The notes beneath the pieces are model-generated. The model was not told the DNA's origin, ran no database searches, and saw only the letters and a program-made list of their open reading frames with translations. A DNA stretch of 64,000 bases from positions 1-64,000 of the forward strand of contig JAUOPI010000003.1 of assembly GCA_030546905.1 (NCBI GenBank). The letters run 5' to 3'. Position numbers and translations under genes: made by a program. The stretch is from Granulosicoccaceae sp. 1_MG-2023 (GTDB lineage Bacteria > Pseudomonadota > Gammaproteobacteria > Granulosicoccales > Granulosicoccaceae). Positions within the stretch are counted from its first letter, which is position 1; every line of letters begins with the position of its first letter. Of the stretch, positions 54,586 through 63,748 are shown one piece after another.

Positions 54586-56566
54586 GACCGCTCACCTGTT
54601 GCGGAACTGCGCCCGCCTTATCGACGACCACCGATACCGGGGCTGCGAGAAAATACCTGCTCAGATAAATTGCCGCCAACAGCGCAAAGCCGATCAGCTC
54701 GGACACCATATGGGGATAAATCATTAATGCACCGGCCAGCAGGCAGGCAAGGCGCAAGGGCCAGCCGATAATACCGACGCGGTACAGATAGCCTTCCATA
54801 GCCGAAGCGATCAGCCAGATCGCGACAACTGCAGTCAGCGATGACAACAGAATACGGCCCGTATCGCCCTGCAGAATCAGCGAGGGGTTAATCACGAAAA
54901 GAAACGGCAAGACAAACAATATGCCGCCCAGACGCATGGCATAGACACCGGTTTTGGTTGCACTGGCACCGGCCACGGCAGCAGCGGTAATCGCAGCCAG
55001 CGACACCGGCGGTGTGATATAGGACAACATCCCCCAGTACAGAATAAACAAATGACTGGCGATCGGATCCAGACCTGCATTTACCAGAGCCGGAGCCAAA
55101 AGGATTGAAAGAAAGATATAACACGCGCTGACCGTCATCCCCATGCCCAGAACAAAGCTGGTCACCGCGCCGGCGATCAGCATCAAAGCCACGTTGCCGT
55201 CGGCATAAAGCAGCAGTTCTCGCGAGAACGCACCGGCCACACCGGTATAGGACAAACCGCCGACCACCAGACCAATACCGGCAAGTATCGCCACCAGGTT
55301 AGCGATATTGACTGTCAGATCGCGGATAAACGCCAGCGCTCGTGAGCGGTTAAGACGGTAGTCGCGTTTGAACAATGCAACCCCGAGCAATACCAGCGAT
55401 GCGTAATAAGGCGCATAGGCCTCGATCCTCATCACCAGCAGCATGTAAATCAACATAGCCAGCGACAACAGATACGGCCAGCCGCCTTTAAGGGTTTCCT
55501 TCAGTGAAGGAATTTCCGACTCGGGCAAGCCTTTGAGTCCTTTGCGCGCGGCGTAGTTATCGACCTGGAACAACAACGCAAGATAAAACAACAAGGCCGG
55601 CAAAAAGGCCGCGACCATAATATCCGCGTAAGCCACACCCAGAAACGAGGCCATAATAAACGCCACCGCCCCCATGACCGGCGGCATCAAGGTGCCACCG
55701 GTGGACGCACAGGCTTCCACCGCACCGGCGTAGTGGGCCGGATAGCCACTGCGCTTCATGGTCGGGATCGTAATCGGCCCGGTCGTGAGGATATTGGAGA
55801 TCACGCTGCCGGACAGACTGCCGAGAATCCCGCTCGACAGCACCGACACCTTGGCCGGCCCGCCGCGGCTGCGGCCCATCAGCGCCGTGGCAAACTTCAT
55901 AAAGAAATCACCGCCGCCGGTAATGGTCAGCGCTGCACCAAAGACCACAAAGCCGATCACCAACTGCGCAACCACCTGCATGGGAATGCCGATGACACTT
56001 TCCACGCCGATGACATGGGCACGCAGCAGTTCCGGCAAAGCGTACTGATTGCCCCAAAGAAAGCCCGGCATGCTGTCGGCATAGAGCGGATAGCTGCCGA
56101 AGAAAAAGGCCACCGCCAATAAGGGCCAGCCACCGCAACGGCGCACGCCTTCCAGCACAAGTACCAGTAGAACGCCGGAAAATACGGTAGCCTCGACAGG
56201 CGCGGTGTACTCCCACCCCATATTAATCATGGTCAGACCGTGATAGCCGAGATAGCTGCAGGAAACCAACGCCGCCGACGCGAGCAGCCAGTCGTACCAG
56301 GCAATACGGTTCCGCGCACCCGACCAGGCCGGAAAGCACAGAAATGCCGCTGCCAGAAAAATACCGATCAGGTAGTAAAGATAAGCGTTGCCCAGTGGCT
56401 CAAAACCGAGAATTTTCAGATGAAAGGTCTGGTTAATCGCCATCAGCAGGCCGCATGCTCCCAGAGTGAGCGCGGCCGCATAGCCAAAGCCGTGCAAACG
56501 CCCTTCTTTTACCGGCTGCTTATCCGGGCTTGTGTTTTTGACGTCCGACGCGTGCGCAGTAGTCAT
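54575..56566 (-). CDS. TRAP transporter fused 4TM/12TM permease
   Basis: The 663-residue membrane protein is the fused small and large subunit of a TAXI-type TRAP transporter. Diagnostic pieces are FGSYPLYADSMPG, GSLSGSVISNILTTGPITIPTMKR, GAVEACASTGGTLMPPVMGAVAF and VTSFVLGMGMTVSACYIFLSILLAPAL. It imports organic acids with a sodium or proton gradient, using the periplasmic protein encoded next to it. It heads the CoA-transferase genes, so it is likely the main uptake route. Confidence 0.93.
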   Translation of the reverse strand: MTTAHASDVKNTSPDKQPVKEGRLHGFGYAAALTLGACGLLMAINQTFHLKILGFEPLGNAYLYYLIGIFLAAAFLCFPAWSGARNRIAWYDWLLASAALVSCSYLGYHGLTMINMGWEYTAPVEATVFSGVLLVLVLEGVRRCGGWPLLAVAFFFGSYPLYADSMPGFLWGNQYALPELLRAHVIGVESVIGIPMQVVAQLVIGFVVFGAALTITGGGDFFMKFATALMGRSRGGPAKVSVLSSGILGSLSGSVISNILTTGPITIPTMKRSGYPAHYAGAVEACASTGGTLMPPVMGAVAFIMASFLGVAYADIMVAAFLPALLFYLALLFQVDNYAARKGLKGLPESEIPSLKETLKGGWPYLLSLAMLIYMLLVMRIEAYAPYYASLVLLGVALFKRDYRLNRSRALAFIRDLTVNIANLVAILAGIGLVVGGLSYTGVAGAFSRELLLYADGNVALMLIAGAVTSFVLGMGMTVSACYIFLSILLAPALVNAGLDPIASHLFILYWGMLSYITPPVSLAAITAAAVAGASATKTGVYAMRLGGILFVLPFLFVINPSLILQGDTGRILLSSLTAVVAIWLIASAMEGYLYRVGIIGWPLRLACLLAGALMIYPHMVSELIGFALLAAIYLSRYFLAAPVSVVVDKAGAVPQQVSGHDR

Positions 56567-56643
56567 AGAGAAACTCCGAAACTGAAATCCAGAGCGACAG
56601 GCCCTTAACCGGGCACTGCCGCGTTGTTTTTAACGGAAATCGA

Positions 56644-57798
56644 TCAGAGCGAACTCAAGGCTTGCTGACGATAGCGTTCCCAGATCTCAGCGAACTCTTC
56701 GTCACTCTTGCCTTCACCTTCGGCGACAGCCTTGGGCCAGGCTTCGAGCAGCGCATCAAGGCGCTTGGTGCGGGCATCGTTCCAGGCCTGGTATTCGTCA
56801 TTCCAGATGCCTTTCTCTTTCAGATAGCGGATAGCGCCTTCATGGAACGGGACATCGATCGCCGGGATACCGGATTTTTCCAGATCCCAGCGCACCATGG
56901 CAGCTGTGGCAGACTTGTATAAAGGATAGGTTTCATCCACTGCTTTGAGCATATTGTAAGCCGTGTCCGCATCCATATCGGCTTTAACAGCCAGCACCGG
57001 ATAGCGGTAGGCCATGATATTGACCGGATTATCTTCACTAAGACCGGCGCCGATGGTTTCGCGGAAGGGCGCAAAAAAGGGCGCGACTTCACTGACCTTC
57101 TTCCAGCCTTCGGTGTCGTCGGGGTCCATATCCAGCCAGCGCACGCCACGCGGCGATTCGGCCAGCTCGTAAACATGACTCGGCGTGCTGGTCGTACAGG
57201 AAGCGTCCGCCTCACCGCGTGCCAGCGAGCTCATGGCACTGCCGTAAGTCGGGAAGACCACGGCCTCGACATCGTCTTGCGTCAAACCGGCAAAGGCCAG
57301 AAAGGCAATACATTTCACGTTAACTGAGGGATTGCCGGCCACGAAAGCAAAGCGCTTACCCTTCAGATCGGCGAGGGTTTCGATACCGGCGTCTTTGGCC
57401 GTAAACACGCCCATGGACGACGGGCGCCCTGCCAGCGCCCGCAGATTCTGCGGTCCCCACTGGCGGGTGGAAAAGTCATGCGTGCCTTCGGCCGCAAAAA
57501 ACGTCTCGGTTGCCAGAAAACCGACTGTGGCTCTACCGCTTAGGAGCGGCTGCAAACGGCCGATGGCCGAACCGGAAGGCTGAATCCGGATACGTGTACC
57601 GAACTTCTTACCAAAAGCGTCCGCCATCGCTGAGGCTTCGGCATAACCTGCAGACCCCACGTCATAGGACGACCAGGTCATGGTATCGGCCAGTTCGGGG
57701 CCGGCCGCACGGACCTCGCTACTGGCGGCGCCAAGCAGAGCCACTGAAAACACAGCGGCCGCCAAGGGACGCATCAGTTGTATTGCTGAAATAGACAT
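56644..57798 (-). CDS. TAXI-family TRAP transporter solute-binding protein
   Basis: The 384-residue periplasmic protein starts with a signal peptide (about 1-31) and has the TAXI family layout: WSSYDVGSAGYAEASAMADAF, IRIQPSGSAIGRLQPLLSGRATVGFL and LADLKGKRFAFVAGNPSVN. The start at 57798 follows GGAGGAG closely and gives a clean signal peptide, whereas the longer frame from 57924 does not. It captures the substrate of the fused permease. TAXI proteins bind acids such as glutamate or tricarboxylates; here a C5 acid is only a guess. Confidence 0.9.
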   Translation of the reverse strand: MSISAIQLMRPLAAAVFSVALLGAASSEVRAAGPELADTMTWSSYDVGSAGYAEASAMADAFGKKFGTRIRIQPSGSAIGRLQPLLSGRATVGFLATETFFAAEGTHDFSTRQWGPQNLRALAGRPSSMGVFTAKDAGIETLADLKGKRFAFVAGNPSVNVKCIAFLAFAGLTQDDVEAVVFPTYGSAMSSLARGEADASCTTSTPSHVYELAESPRGVRWLDMDPDDTEGWKKVSEVAPFFAPFRETIGAGLSEDNPVNIMAYRYPVLAVKADMDADTAYNMLKAVDETYPLYKSATAAMVRWDLEKSGIPAIDVPFHEGAIRYLKEKGIWNDEYQAWNDARTKRLDALLEAWPKAVAEGEGKSDEEFAEIWERYRQQALSSL

Positions 57799-58524
57799 GT
57801 TGCTCCTCCTACGGAAAATTATTTTTATAGTAAGCCGGTGCGTGGAACTGCCCTGCAACAAACACGGGGGCAGCAGGCTAAGCGAATCACGGCCGACCTG
57901 TTGTGCCGAAACTAAGCCATGCACCGCAGCGGGTCAACGATTCTTCCATTCATCAGCAAACCATTTTTCTATAACTCCCATACCCTAATTTAATAGCTAA
58001 AAAACGCCCTGCCAGAAGCACTCAACTCCCCGTCAGCGAAGCGCACGGAAAACTCCACTTATTGCAAGGCAGGTACATCACGGGAAACGAGCGCCGGCAC
58101 CGGCCAGCATGCATTCTCACACGCCGGCTGACTGTAGCGCTAAGCTGCAGGCGTGGCGGCAGAACTGCCTCATGGGTATACACAAAACTGCACCGACCCG
58201 GCCGTGAGAGGCTCTGTAAGCATGCCGGCAGCGCGGGCGGGACACACCTGTAAACCTCACCCGTATGACATAGCGATACAATCGACTTATAAGTAGACAC
58301 AAGCAACTGAGCTTGATTGCAGCAGCGGCCGACAGATACCCGGAACAGATCACCTACCCACACGCGCTGCGCGATGGACCGGCAGCCGATACACGCGGCC
58401 GCCGCGCAAGCGGTCACACTATAGCGACACGATATAGATTCAATACAAAATATGCTTTTCTCAGTGGGAGCCGGACTTGTTATGGTGGCCAATCTGAACT
58501 CATCACGCTGTCCGGGAGACTGCA
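57799..58524. other. Divergent promoter region between the TRAP operon and the nitroreductase gene
   Basis: A gene-free gap of 726 bases. It holds the ribosome site of the TAXI gene, an ACTTATAAGT palindrome at 58285-58294 and an AT-rich block near 58430-58470 that may be the promoter of the plus-strand genes. A minus-strand frame at 58022-58525 shows no family features. No regulator gene for either operon is adjacent. Confidence 0.4.
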
Positions 58525-59208
58525 ATGCCCCACTCTTTACCGGAAATCTCTCTGGTCGACGCCATCACAGGCAGACGTTCCGTGCGCGGTTTTCTGCCCC
58601 GGGAGGTGCCGCCCGACGTCCTGCAGAAGGTTTTTGAGCTGGCACAGCTTGCACCGTCGAACTGCAACACCCAACCCTGGCAGGTATATGTCGCCTCCGG
58701 CGCGCTCAAAGAGCGACTGCGCGAGCAATTTGTCACGCGACTGAACAACCGTGTCGCAGAGACACCCGATTACCCTTATGTCGCCCGTTGGCAGGGTCTC
58801 TACCGTCAGCGCCAGGTCGATTGTGCGGTCGCGCTCTATAACGAGATGGGCATAGCCCGCGACGACAAGGAAGGTCGCTTCCGTGCGATCCGGCGCAATT
58901 TTGAATTTTTCGATGCACCGCATATTGCCTTTATCGGCATGAACCGGGAGTTCGGCGCCAGCATCTCTGTGGATGTAGGCATCTATGCACAGACGCTCAT
59001 GCTTGCATTACATGCCTACGGTATCGGTTCCTGCGCCATGGGCAGCATGCGCGCTTACCCTGATCTGGTTCGTGAAGCCTTTGATCTGGATGAATCCACC
59101 GGCATCCTGCTGGCCATCACTTTCGGCTACGAGGACCCGCAGATCGATGCCAACCGCACCCGCACGGAACGCGCAGCACTGCACGAAGCTGTGGTGTTCA
59201 AGTCCTGA
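58525..59208 (+). CDS. Nitroreductase family protein
   Basis: The 227-residue FMN enzyme has RRSVRGFLPREVPPDVLQKV, QLAPSNCNTQPWQVYV (FMN-binding Ser/Asn/Gln), GIYAQTLMLALHAYGIGSCAMG and the FGYED motif near the C-terminus. It reduces nitro groups or quinones with NAD(P)H, or acts on a flavin-type substrate. It opens a plus-strand set with a permease and a nitronate monooxygenase, which points to metabolism of a nitro compound. Confidence 0.88.
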   Translation: MPHSLPEISLVDAITGRRSVRGFLPREVPPDVLQKVFELAQLAPSNCNTQPWQVYVASGALKERLREQFVTRLNNRVAETPDYPYVARWQGLYRQRQVDCAVALYNEMGIARDDKEGRFRAIRRNFEFFDAPHIAFIGMNREFGASISVDVGIYAQTLMLALHAYGIGSCAMGSMRAYPDLVREAFDLDESTGILLAITFGYEDPQIDANRTRTERAALHEAVVFKS

Positions 59209-59345
59209 CAACCCCATGTGCCAATCGCGCGGGTCCCTCTGACCGGCCCGGGCGGCATAGCCCCGGAAGAGGCATACATGCAGAGGTAAGCAATGCGCAG
59301 CGAGCAACCTGACAGCAAGCACTGCCGCCATGCGGCGAGCGCCCG

Positions 59346-60782
59346 GTGACGGACATAAGTGCCGTAGCCAAGGCCTGGGCCTATCCGGCAGTCTGGCTCC
59401 TGAACCGATGCAATCTGGCCACCCTGTGCCTGCTTATCATCTGTGGCTGTGCTATTGCTGAGCAGTTTACCCATAGCGCCGGGCTGAGCACGACGGTTGC
59501 ACTGGCCTGGCTGGTATTTGTAGTGCTGCAATGGCAGCAAATCAGCCGGACCTATAAGCTCTTTGCCATACTGACGCCGGCACTGGCGGCGATCCTGCTC
59601 CTGAACGGCACGGTCGACGCGGCGGTGGTCAGCAACGGGCTGGACCGCGCGGCATTTTTCACCCTGTTCCTGACCTCGCTGGCCGTCCTGCGCGAATCGG
59701 CACAAACCTCGTCACTGGTGCGGCGCTGCGGCAAGATACTGGTCAACCAGCCGCCCGCACGCCGCTATATGCTGATGGCCTTCGGCTCCCATCTGTTCGG
59801 CATCATGCTCAATATCGGCGCGCTCAACGTACTGGGCAGCATGGTGCAGCGGGCTACCCGGGGCGGCGCCGATACACAAGCCCGGCACATCGCCGCAGTA
59901 CGCCGCCGTCGCATGCTGACCGCCACGCTGCGCGGTTTCTGCGGCGTACCTCTGTGGGCGCCCACCTCGGTGACCATGCTGCTGGTCCTGTCGGCCATAC
60001 CGCAGATGCGCTGGGAGGAATATGCGCCGCTGGGTCTGGTCTGGACCCTGTTGTTTATTCTCTGGGGCGCTGTGCTGGACTGGCTGGCCTATCCGCGCCC
60101 CAAAACAGCCGCCGTGACGACCGGCAATCTGCGGCAGCTTATCCCGCTGGTCTGCCTGGTCGCGCTGATCCCGGGTACGGCCTACTTTATCTCGGATATG
60201 AGCGGGCTTGCGCTGTTTCCGACCCTCCTGATGTGTGCGCCGGTCATAGGCCTCATCTGGATATGGCAACAATACCGCGGGCAGCCCTTGTCGTATAAGG
60301 CTGGTTTGCTGAGCCGACGCCTGAAGCGCTCTTTTCCGCGCACTTTTACCAATCAGCGCAATGAAGTGGTGTTGTTCACCACCTCCGGATTTATCGGCGT
60401 CATCCTGATTCCGCTGATCAATCCCACTGCCATAGGCGCACTGCTGGCACAGGCCGGTATCGGCGATGCGGGGATTATGACCGGCTTTTCCCTGATTATG
60501 CTGGCCTGCTCGTTTATCGGCATTAACGCCATAATCAGCGTAACGCTGATGCTCGGAGCCATACAGAAAATACCCGATCTGAGCATAGCCCCGCAGGTCC
60601 AGGCCTCGGTTGTTTCCATCACCTGGGCGGTGTTTGCCGGCGCCTCGCCGTTTACCGCCTCACTGCGATTCATCTCCGGCTTTTCCGGCACATCACCCTT
60701 GCATTTCGGCGTGATCTGGAACGGCTGGTTCAGTGTCAGCGTGCTGATGATCATGTACCTGACACTCTATATGGTGCTTTAG
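59346..60782 (+). CDS. Polytopic permease, paralogue of the protein at 51878
   Basis: The 478-residue protein has about 11-12 membrane segments and the same conserved stretches as the 51878 permease. It has a GTG start at 59346, and a longer N-terminal region with a positively charged middle loop (LSRRLKRSFPRTFTNQRNE). Function is unknown; the two paralogues occur in neighbouring, differently oriented catabolic sets, so substrate specificity probably differs. It may import the nitro compound or its product. Confidence 0.72.
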   Translation: MTDISAVAKAWAYPAVWLLNRCNLATLCLLIICGCAIAEQFTHSAGLSTTVALAWLVFVVLQWQQISRTYKLFAILTPALAAILLLNGTVDAAVVSNGLDRAAFFTLFLTSLAVLRESAQTSSLVRRCGKILVNQPPARRYMLMAFGSHLFGIMLNIGALNVLGSMVQRATRGGADTQARHIAAVRRRRMLTATLRGFCGVPLWAPTSVTMLLVLSAIPQMRWEEYAPLGLVWTLLFILWGAVLDWLAYPRPKTAAVTTGNLRQLIPLVCLVALIPGTAYFISDMSGLALFPTLLMCAPVIGLIWIWQQYRGQPLSYKAGLLSRRLKRSFPRTFTNQRNEVVLFTTSGFIGVILIPLINPTAIGALLAQAGIGDAGIMTGFSLIMLACSFIGINAIISVTLMLGAIQKIPDLSIAPQVQASVVSITWAVFAGASPFTASLRFISGFSGTSPLHFGVIWNGWFSVSVLMIMYLTLYMVL

Positions 60783-60817
60783 CGCCAACTGTTGTAACCC
60801 CAGAGAGGAGCCTCACA

Positions 60818-61786
60818 ATGAGCCTACCGGATACACTAAAACAGCAATTAACCCTGCCGGTGCTTTGCTCGCCGTTGTTTATCATTTCCACGCCCAAACT
60901 GGTCATAGAACAATGCAAGGCCGGCGTGATCGGCTCATTCCCGGCGCTGAACGCACGCCCGGCTGAAAAACTTGATGAGTGGTTGACTGAGATAGAGGAA
61001 ACACTGGCCGCTTATCAGGCCGCTAACCCTGAGCTTAAAGTCGCGCCTTATGCGGTAAACCAGATAGCCCATCCGACCAATGACCGGCTTGAGCACGATA
61101 TGCAAGCCTGTGTAAAGCATCAGGTGCCGATCATCATCACCAGCCTGCAGGCGAATCCGATGATCATAGAGGCAGCACACAGCTATGGCGGACTGGTGTT
61201 CCACGATGTGACCAATCTGCGTCACGCACGCAAAGCCATCAGCATGGGCGTGGACGGTCTGATTCTGGTCACAGCCGGTGCCGGCGGCCATGCCGGTACG
61301 CTCAACCCCTTCGCCCTGCTTTCGGAGATCCGTGAGATCTACGATGGGCCCGTGATTCTCGGTGGCGCCATAAGCAAAGGCAACCATATCCTCAGCGCCG
61401 AGGTCATGGGAGCGGATCTGGCCTATATGGGCACGCGCTTTATTCCCACCGAAGAAGCCAATGCGGAACAGGCCTACAAGGACATGATTATCCAATCCTC
61501 GGCCTCGGAAATTGTCTACACCAATCTTTTCACCGGGGTACACGGCAATTATCTGCGCGGCAGTATCGAAAGTGCCGGACTGGACCCCGATGATCTGCCA
61601 AGCTCGGATAAAAGCAAAATGAGCTTCGGATCAGGCGGCAGCAGCAAACGCAAAGCCTGGCGGGATATCTGGGGTGCCGGACAAGGCGTCGGCGGGATCA
61701 CGGAGCAAAAGTCGGTGTCCGATACGGTGGCGCAACTGCGTGATGAATACGAAACGGCAAAACACAAGGTTAAGGCTTCCGGCTGA
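60818..61786 (+). CDS. Nitronate monooxygenase-like flavoprotein
   Basis: The 322-residue protein has the TIM-barrel layout of 2-nitropropane dioxygenase/NMO enzymes: LPVLCSPLFIISTPKLVIEQCKAG-like start (SPLFIIS), YAVNQIAHPTN, LVTAGAGGHAGTLNPFAL for FMN phosphate, GGAISKGNHILSAEVMGAD, and YMGTRFIPTEEA. It oxidises alkyl nitronates to carbonyl compounds and nitrite. It starts 35 bases after the permease and is followed by a strong terminator. Confidence 0.88.
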   Translation: MSLPDTLKQQLTLPVLCSPLFIISTPKLVIEQCKAGVIGSFPALNARPAEKLDEWLTEIEETLAAYQAANPELKVAPYAVNQIAHPTNDRLEHDMQACVKHQVPIIITSLQANPMIIEAAHSYGGLVFHDVTNLRHARKAISMGVDGLILVTAGAGGHAGTLNPFALLSEIREIYDGPVILGGAISKGNHILSAEVMGADLAYMGTRFIPTEEANAEQAYKDMIIQSSASEIVYTNLFTGVHGNYLRGSIESAGLDPDDLPSSDKSKMSFGSGGSSKRKAWRDIWGAGQGVGGITEQKSVSDTVAQLRDEYETAKHKVKASG

Positions 61787-61791
61787 AGCAC

Positions 61792-61820
61792 AAAAAAAAG
61801 GGCCCGAAAGGGCCCTTTTT
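61792..61820. terminator. Bidirectional rho-independent terminator
   Basis: GGGCCC and GGGCCC around a GAAA tetraloop, with a run of A before and of T after. It serves the converging monooxygenase and hydratase genes. Confidence 0.93.
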
Positions 61821-61839
61821 CAACTGAACCGCGCGACCG

Positions 61840-62622
61840 TCATGCACGCCGGAATTGCCCGGCCCGCCGCTCGCTGACCGCCGCCATACCTTCTTTGTGA
61901 TCGGCTGTTTTGGCAAGCCGTACCTGTTCGGCAAACTCATGCTCCAGATGCGCACGCAGCGCGTCGACCAGCCCCTGACGCAGCGTTGCGCGGGTCGATT
62001 CCACCGCCAACGGTGCGCACTGCGCAATCTCGTCCGCCAGCGCCAGCGCTTCGCTGCGCACATCGGCGGCTGGAACCAGCTTATCGGCCAGACCTATTTC
62101 AAGCGCTTCCCCGCCTTTAATACGCCGTCCGCTCAGCAACATCAGCTGCGCACGCTGCTGACCGATCAGTCGCGGCAATACAAGACTGATGCCGAAACCC
62201 GGATGTATGCCAAGCTGGACAAAGTTGGCTGCAAAGCGCGTCTCGCTGCAGACGATACGGAAATCAGGCACCAGCGATAAACCAAGCCCGCCACCGATCG
62301 CCGCGCCGTGAATAGCACCTATGACCGGCTTTTTGCAGGCAAACAGGCGCAAAGCCGATTTATAAAGCGCAATCGCGTTGTTCTCCGCAGCCGGATCAAA
62401 CAGTGCCTGCCCCCCGGAGGAGAAATCCGCACCGGCACAAAACGCTTTGCCATGGGCGGCCAATACAATTGCCCGGCAGCGATCATCCTTATCCAGCGCC
62501 TCAAAACAGCTTGCCAGATGTTCAATCAGGGTCGGATCAAAAAAATTCAGCGGCGGCCGGTAGATTTCCAACAGCGCGGTGTGGCCGTGCCATTCGACCC
62601 GCACATCATCAAATTCGGTCAT
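61840..62622 (-). CDS. Enoyl-CoA hydratase/isomerase family protein
   Basis: The 260-residue crotonase-fold protein starts MTEFDDVRVEW and has AHGKAFCAGADFSSGG (oxyanion-hole loop) and AIHGAAIGGGLGLSL (second loop). The usual catalytic Glu positions near 110 and 130 are not obviously conserved. It likely hydrates or isomerises an enoyl-CoA from the dehydrogenases encoded upstream. The start at 62622 is chosen over one 100 codons upstream, which would lie deep in the dehydrogenase gene. Confidence 0.85.
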   Translation of the reverse strand: MTEFDDVRVEWHGHTALLEIYRPPLNFFDPTLIEHLASCFEALDKDDRCRAIVLAAHGKAFCAGADFSSGGQALFDPAAENNAIALYKSALRLFACKKPVIGAIHGAAIGGGLGLSLVPDFRIVCSETRFAANFVQLGIHPGFGISLVLPRLIGQQRAQLMLLSGRRIKGGEALEIGLADKLVPAADVRSEALALADEIAQCAPLAVESTRATLRQGLVDALRAHLEHEFAEQVRLAKTADHKEGMAAVSERRAGQFRRA

Positions 62623-62638
62623 GATTACTCCTGCATGA

Positions 62639-63715
62639 TTAAGGGGATACGAAATCCCAGACCTTTGCCGTTGCGCCGCTGCTGATACCACAAGCCACCG
62701 CCATACCCAGCTGGCTTGACCAATAGAACTCGCTGCCGAATTCCTCACGCCAGCTCCACACCCGGCGACTGTACTGCTGCAAAGGGTATTCAAAACTAAA
62801 GCCCATGGCGCCATGGGCCTGATGGGCCTCTCGCGCGACCGGTCCGGCCGCTTCCGAGGCGAGCAGTTTTGCCGTGGCCAGCGCTCTGAACAAAGCCGGA
62901 TCATCGGCAAAGGGTTGCCCATGAGCTGACAGCAAACGCACCGCCTGCTCTACCGAAGCACCGCTCAGGGCGGCCTCGCCGGCGATCTCAGCGACCTTAT
63001 GCTGAATGGCCTGAAACTTGGCCAAAGGCCGGCCGAACTGCTGCCGCTCTTTGACATAGCCCACCGTCAGGGCCACGATCTTATCCAGTGCGCCGGCAAT
63101 CTGCGCGGCACGAACCAAAGCACAGAACTGATACAAGCCTGACTCACTCATGGCTGTGAGCGGCGCCGACAAACAAAGCGGCACGGCTTCGTCAAACACC
63201 AGCTTCGTGCGCGCCTCACCGGCCGGATTGCGGTAATGGCGCGCCGTGACAGCCTCGGGCTCAAAGCCCGCAATGGCAACCGCCCCGTCTCTCAGGACCG
63301 GCACCACCAGCAGTTCTGCCTCAACCACACCACAAGCGCCTTCCACCACACCGCTGACCCGTCCGTCTGCGGCCACCGGCAAGCTGCCACCGTCATAAGC
63401 AAGACCTGTCCAGCCTTCGCCTAGTGCAAGCCCGGCTTGACCCAACAACAGATTCGCCACCAGAGTCTCAGCCAGTGGCACAGGCAAGGCAAACCCGCCT
63501 GTCTGGCGAATCAGATTAAAGCCCAGCGCCAGCGAACCACCTACACCGCCGGCTTCCTCGGCCACCCAGGCCAAAGGCAAGCCCGACTCGAGCACCGCTT
63601 TCATCAGCGCGCCGGGCACCTCACCATCGCCGGCGCGGTTGACCAGCTCAGCATCACAGCATTCACTGAACAGCCGCTCAGCGGTATCCAGTACTATCCG
63701 GTCCGTCTCATCCAT
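62639..63715 (-). CDS. Acyl-CoA dehydrogenase-like subunit
   Basis: The 358-residue protein has acyl-CoA dehydrogenase features: AWVAEEAGGVGGSLALGFNLI, VGYVKERQQFGRPLAKFQAIQH and QAHGAMGFSFEYPLQQYSRRV. It is shorter than usual, and the FAD strand between about 110 and 150 diverges. Together with the second dehydrogenase encoded just upstream it may form a heteromeric FadE-type enzyme, as known for steroid and branched side-chain catabolism. The 16-base gap to the hydratase gene supports one operon. Confidence 0.84.
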   Translation of the reverse strand: MDETDRIVLDTAERLFSECCDAELVNRAGDGEVPGALMKAVLESGLPLAWVAEEAGGVGGSLALGFNLIRQTGGFALPVPLAETLVANLLLGQAGLALGEGWTGLAYDGGSLPVAADGRVSGVVEGACGVVEAELLVVPVLRDGAVAIAGFEPEAVTARHYRNPAGEARTKLVFDEAVPLCLSAPLTAMSESGLYQFCALVRAAQIAGALDKIVALTVGYVKERQQFGRPLAKFQAIQHKVAEIAGEAALSGASVEQAVRLLSAHGQPFADDPALFRALATAKLLASEAAGPVAREAHQAHGAMGFSFEYPLQQYSRRVWSWREEFGSEFYWSSQLGMAVACGISSGATAKVWDFVSP

Positions 63716-63748
63716 TTCATCCCCCTTCAGCCCTGTGGCCGCGCTGCC

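Noticed and set aside
58022-58525. 167-codon minus-strand open frame in the divergent gap
   Set aside because: Cys/Arg-rich translation with no domain, across a region that should carry promoters.
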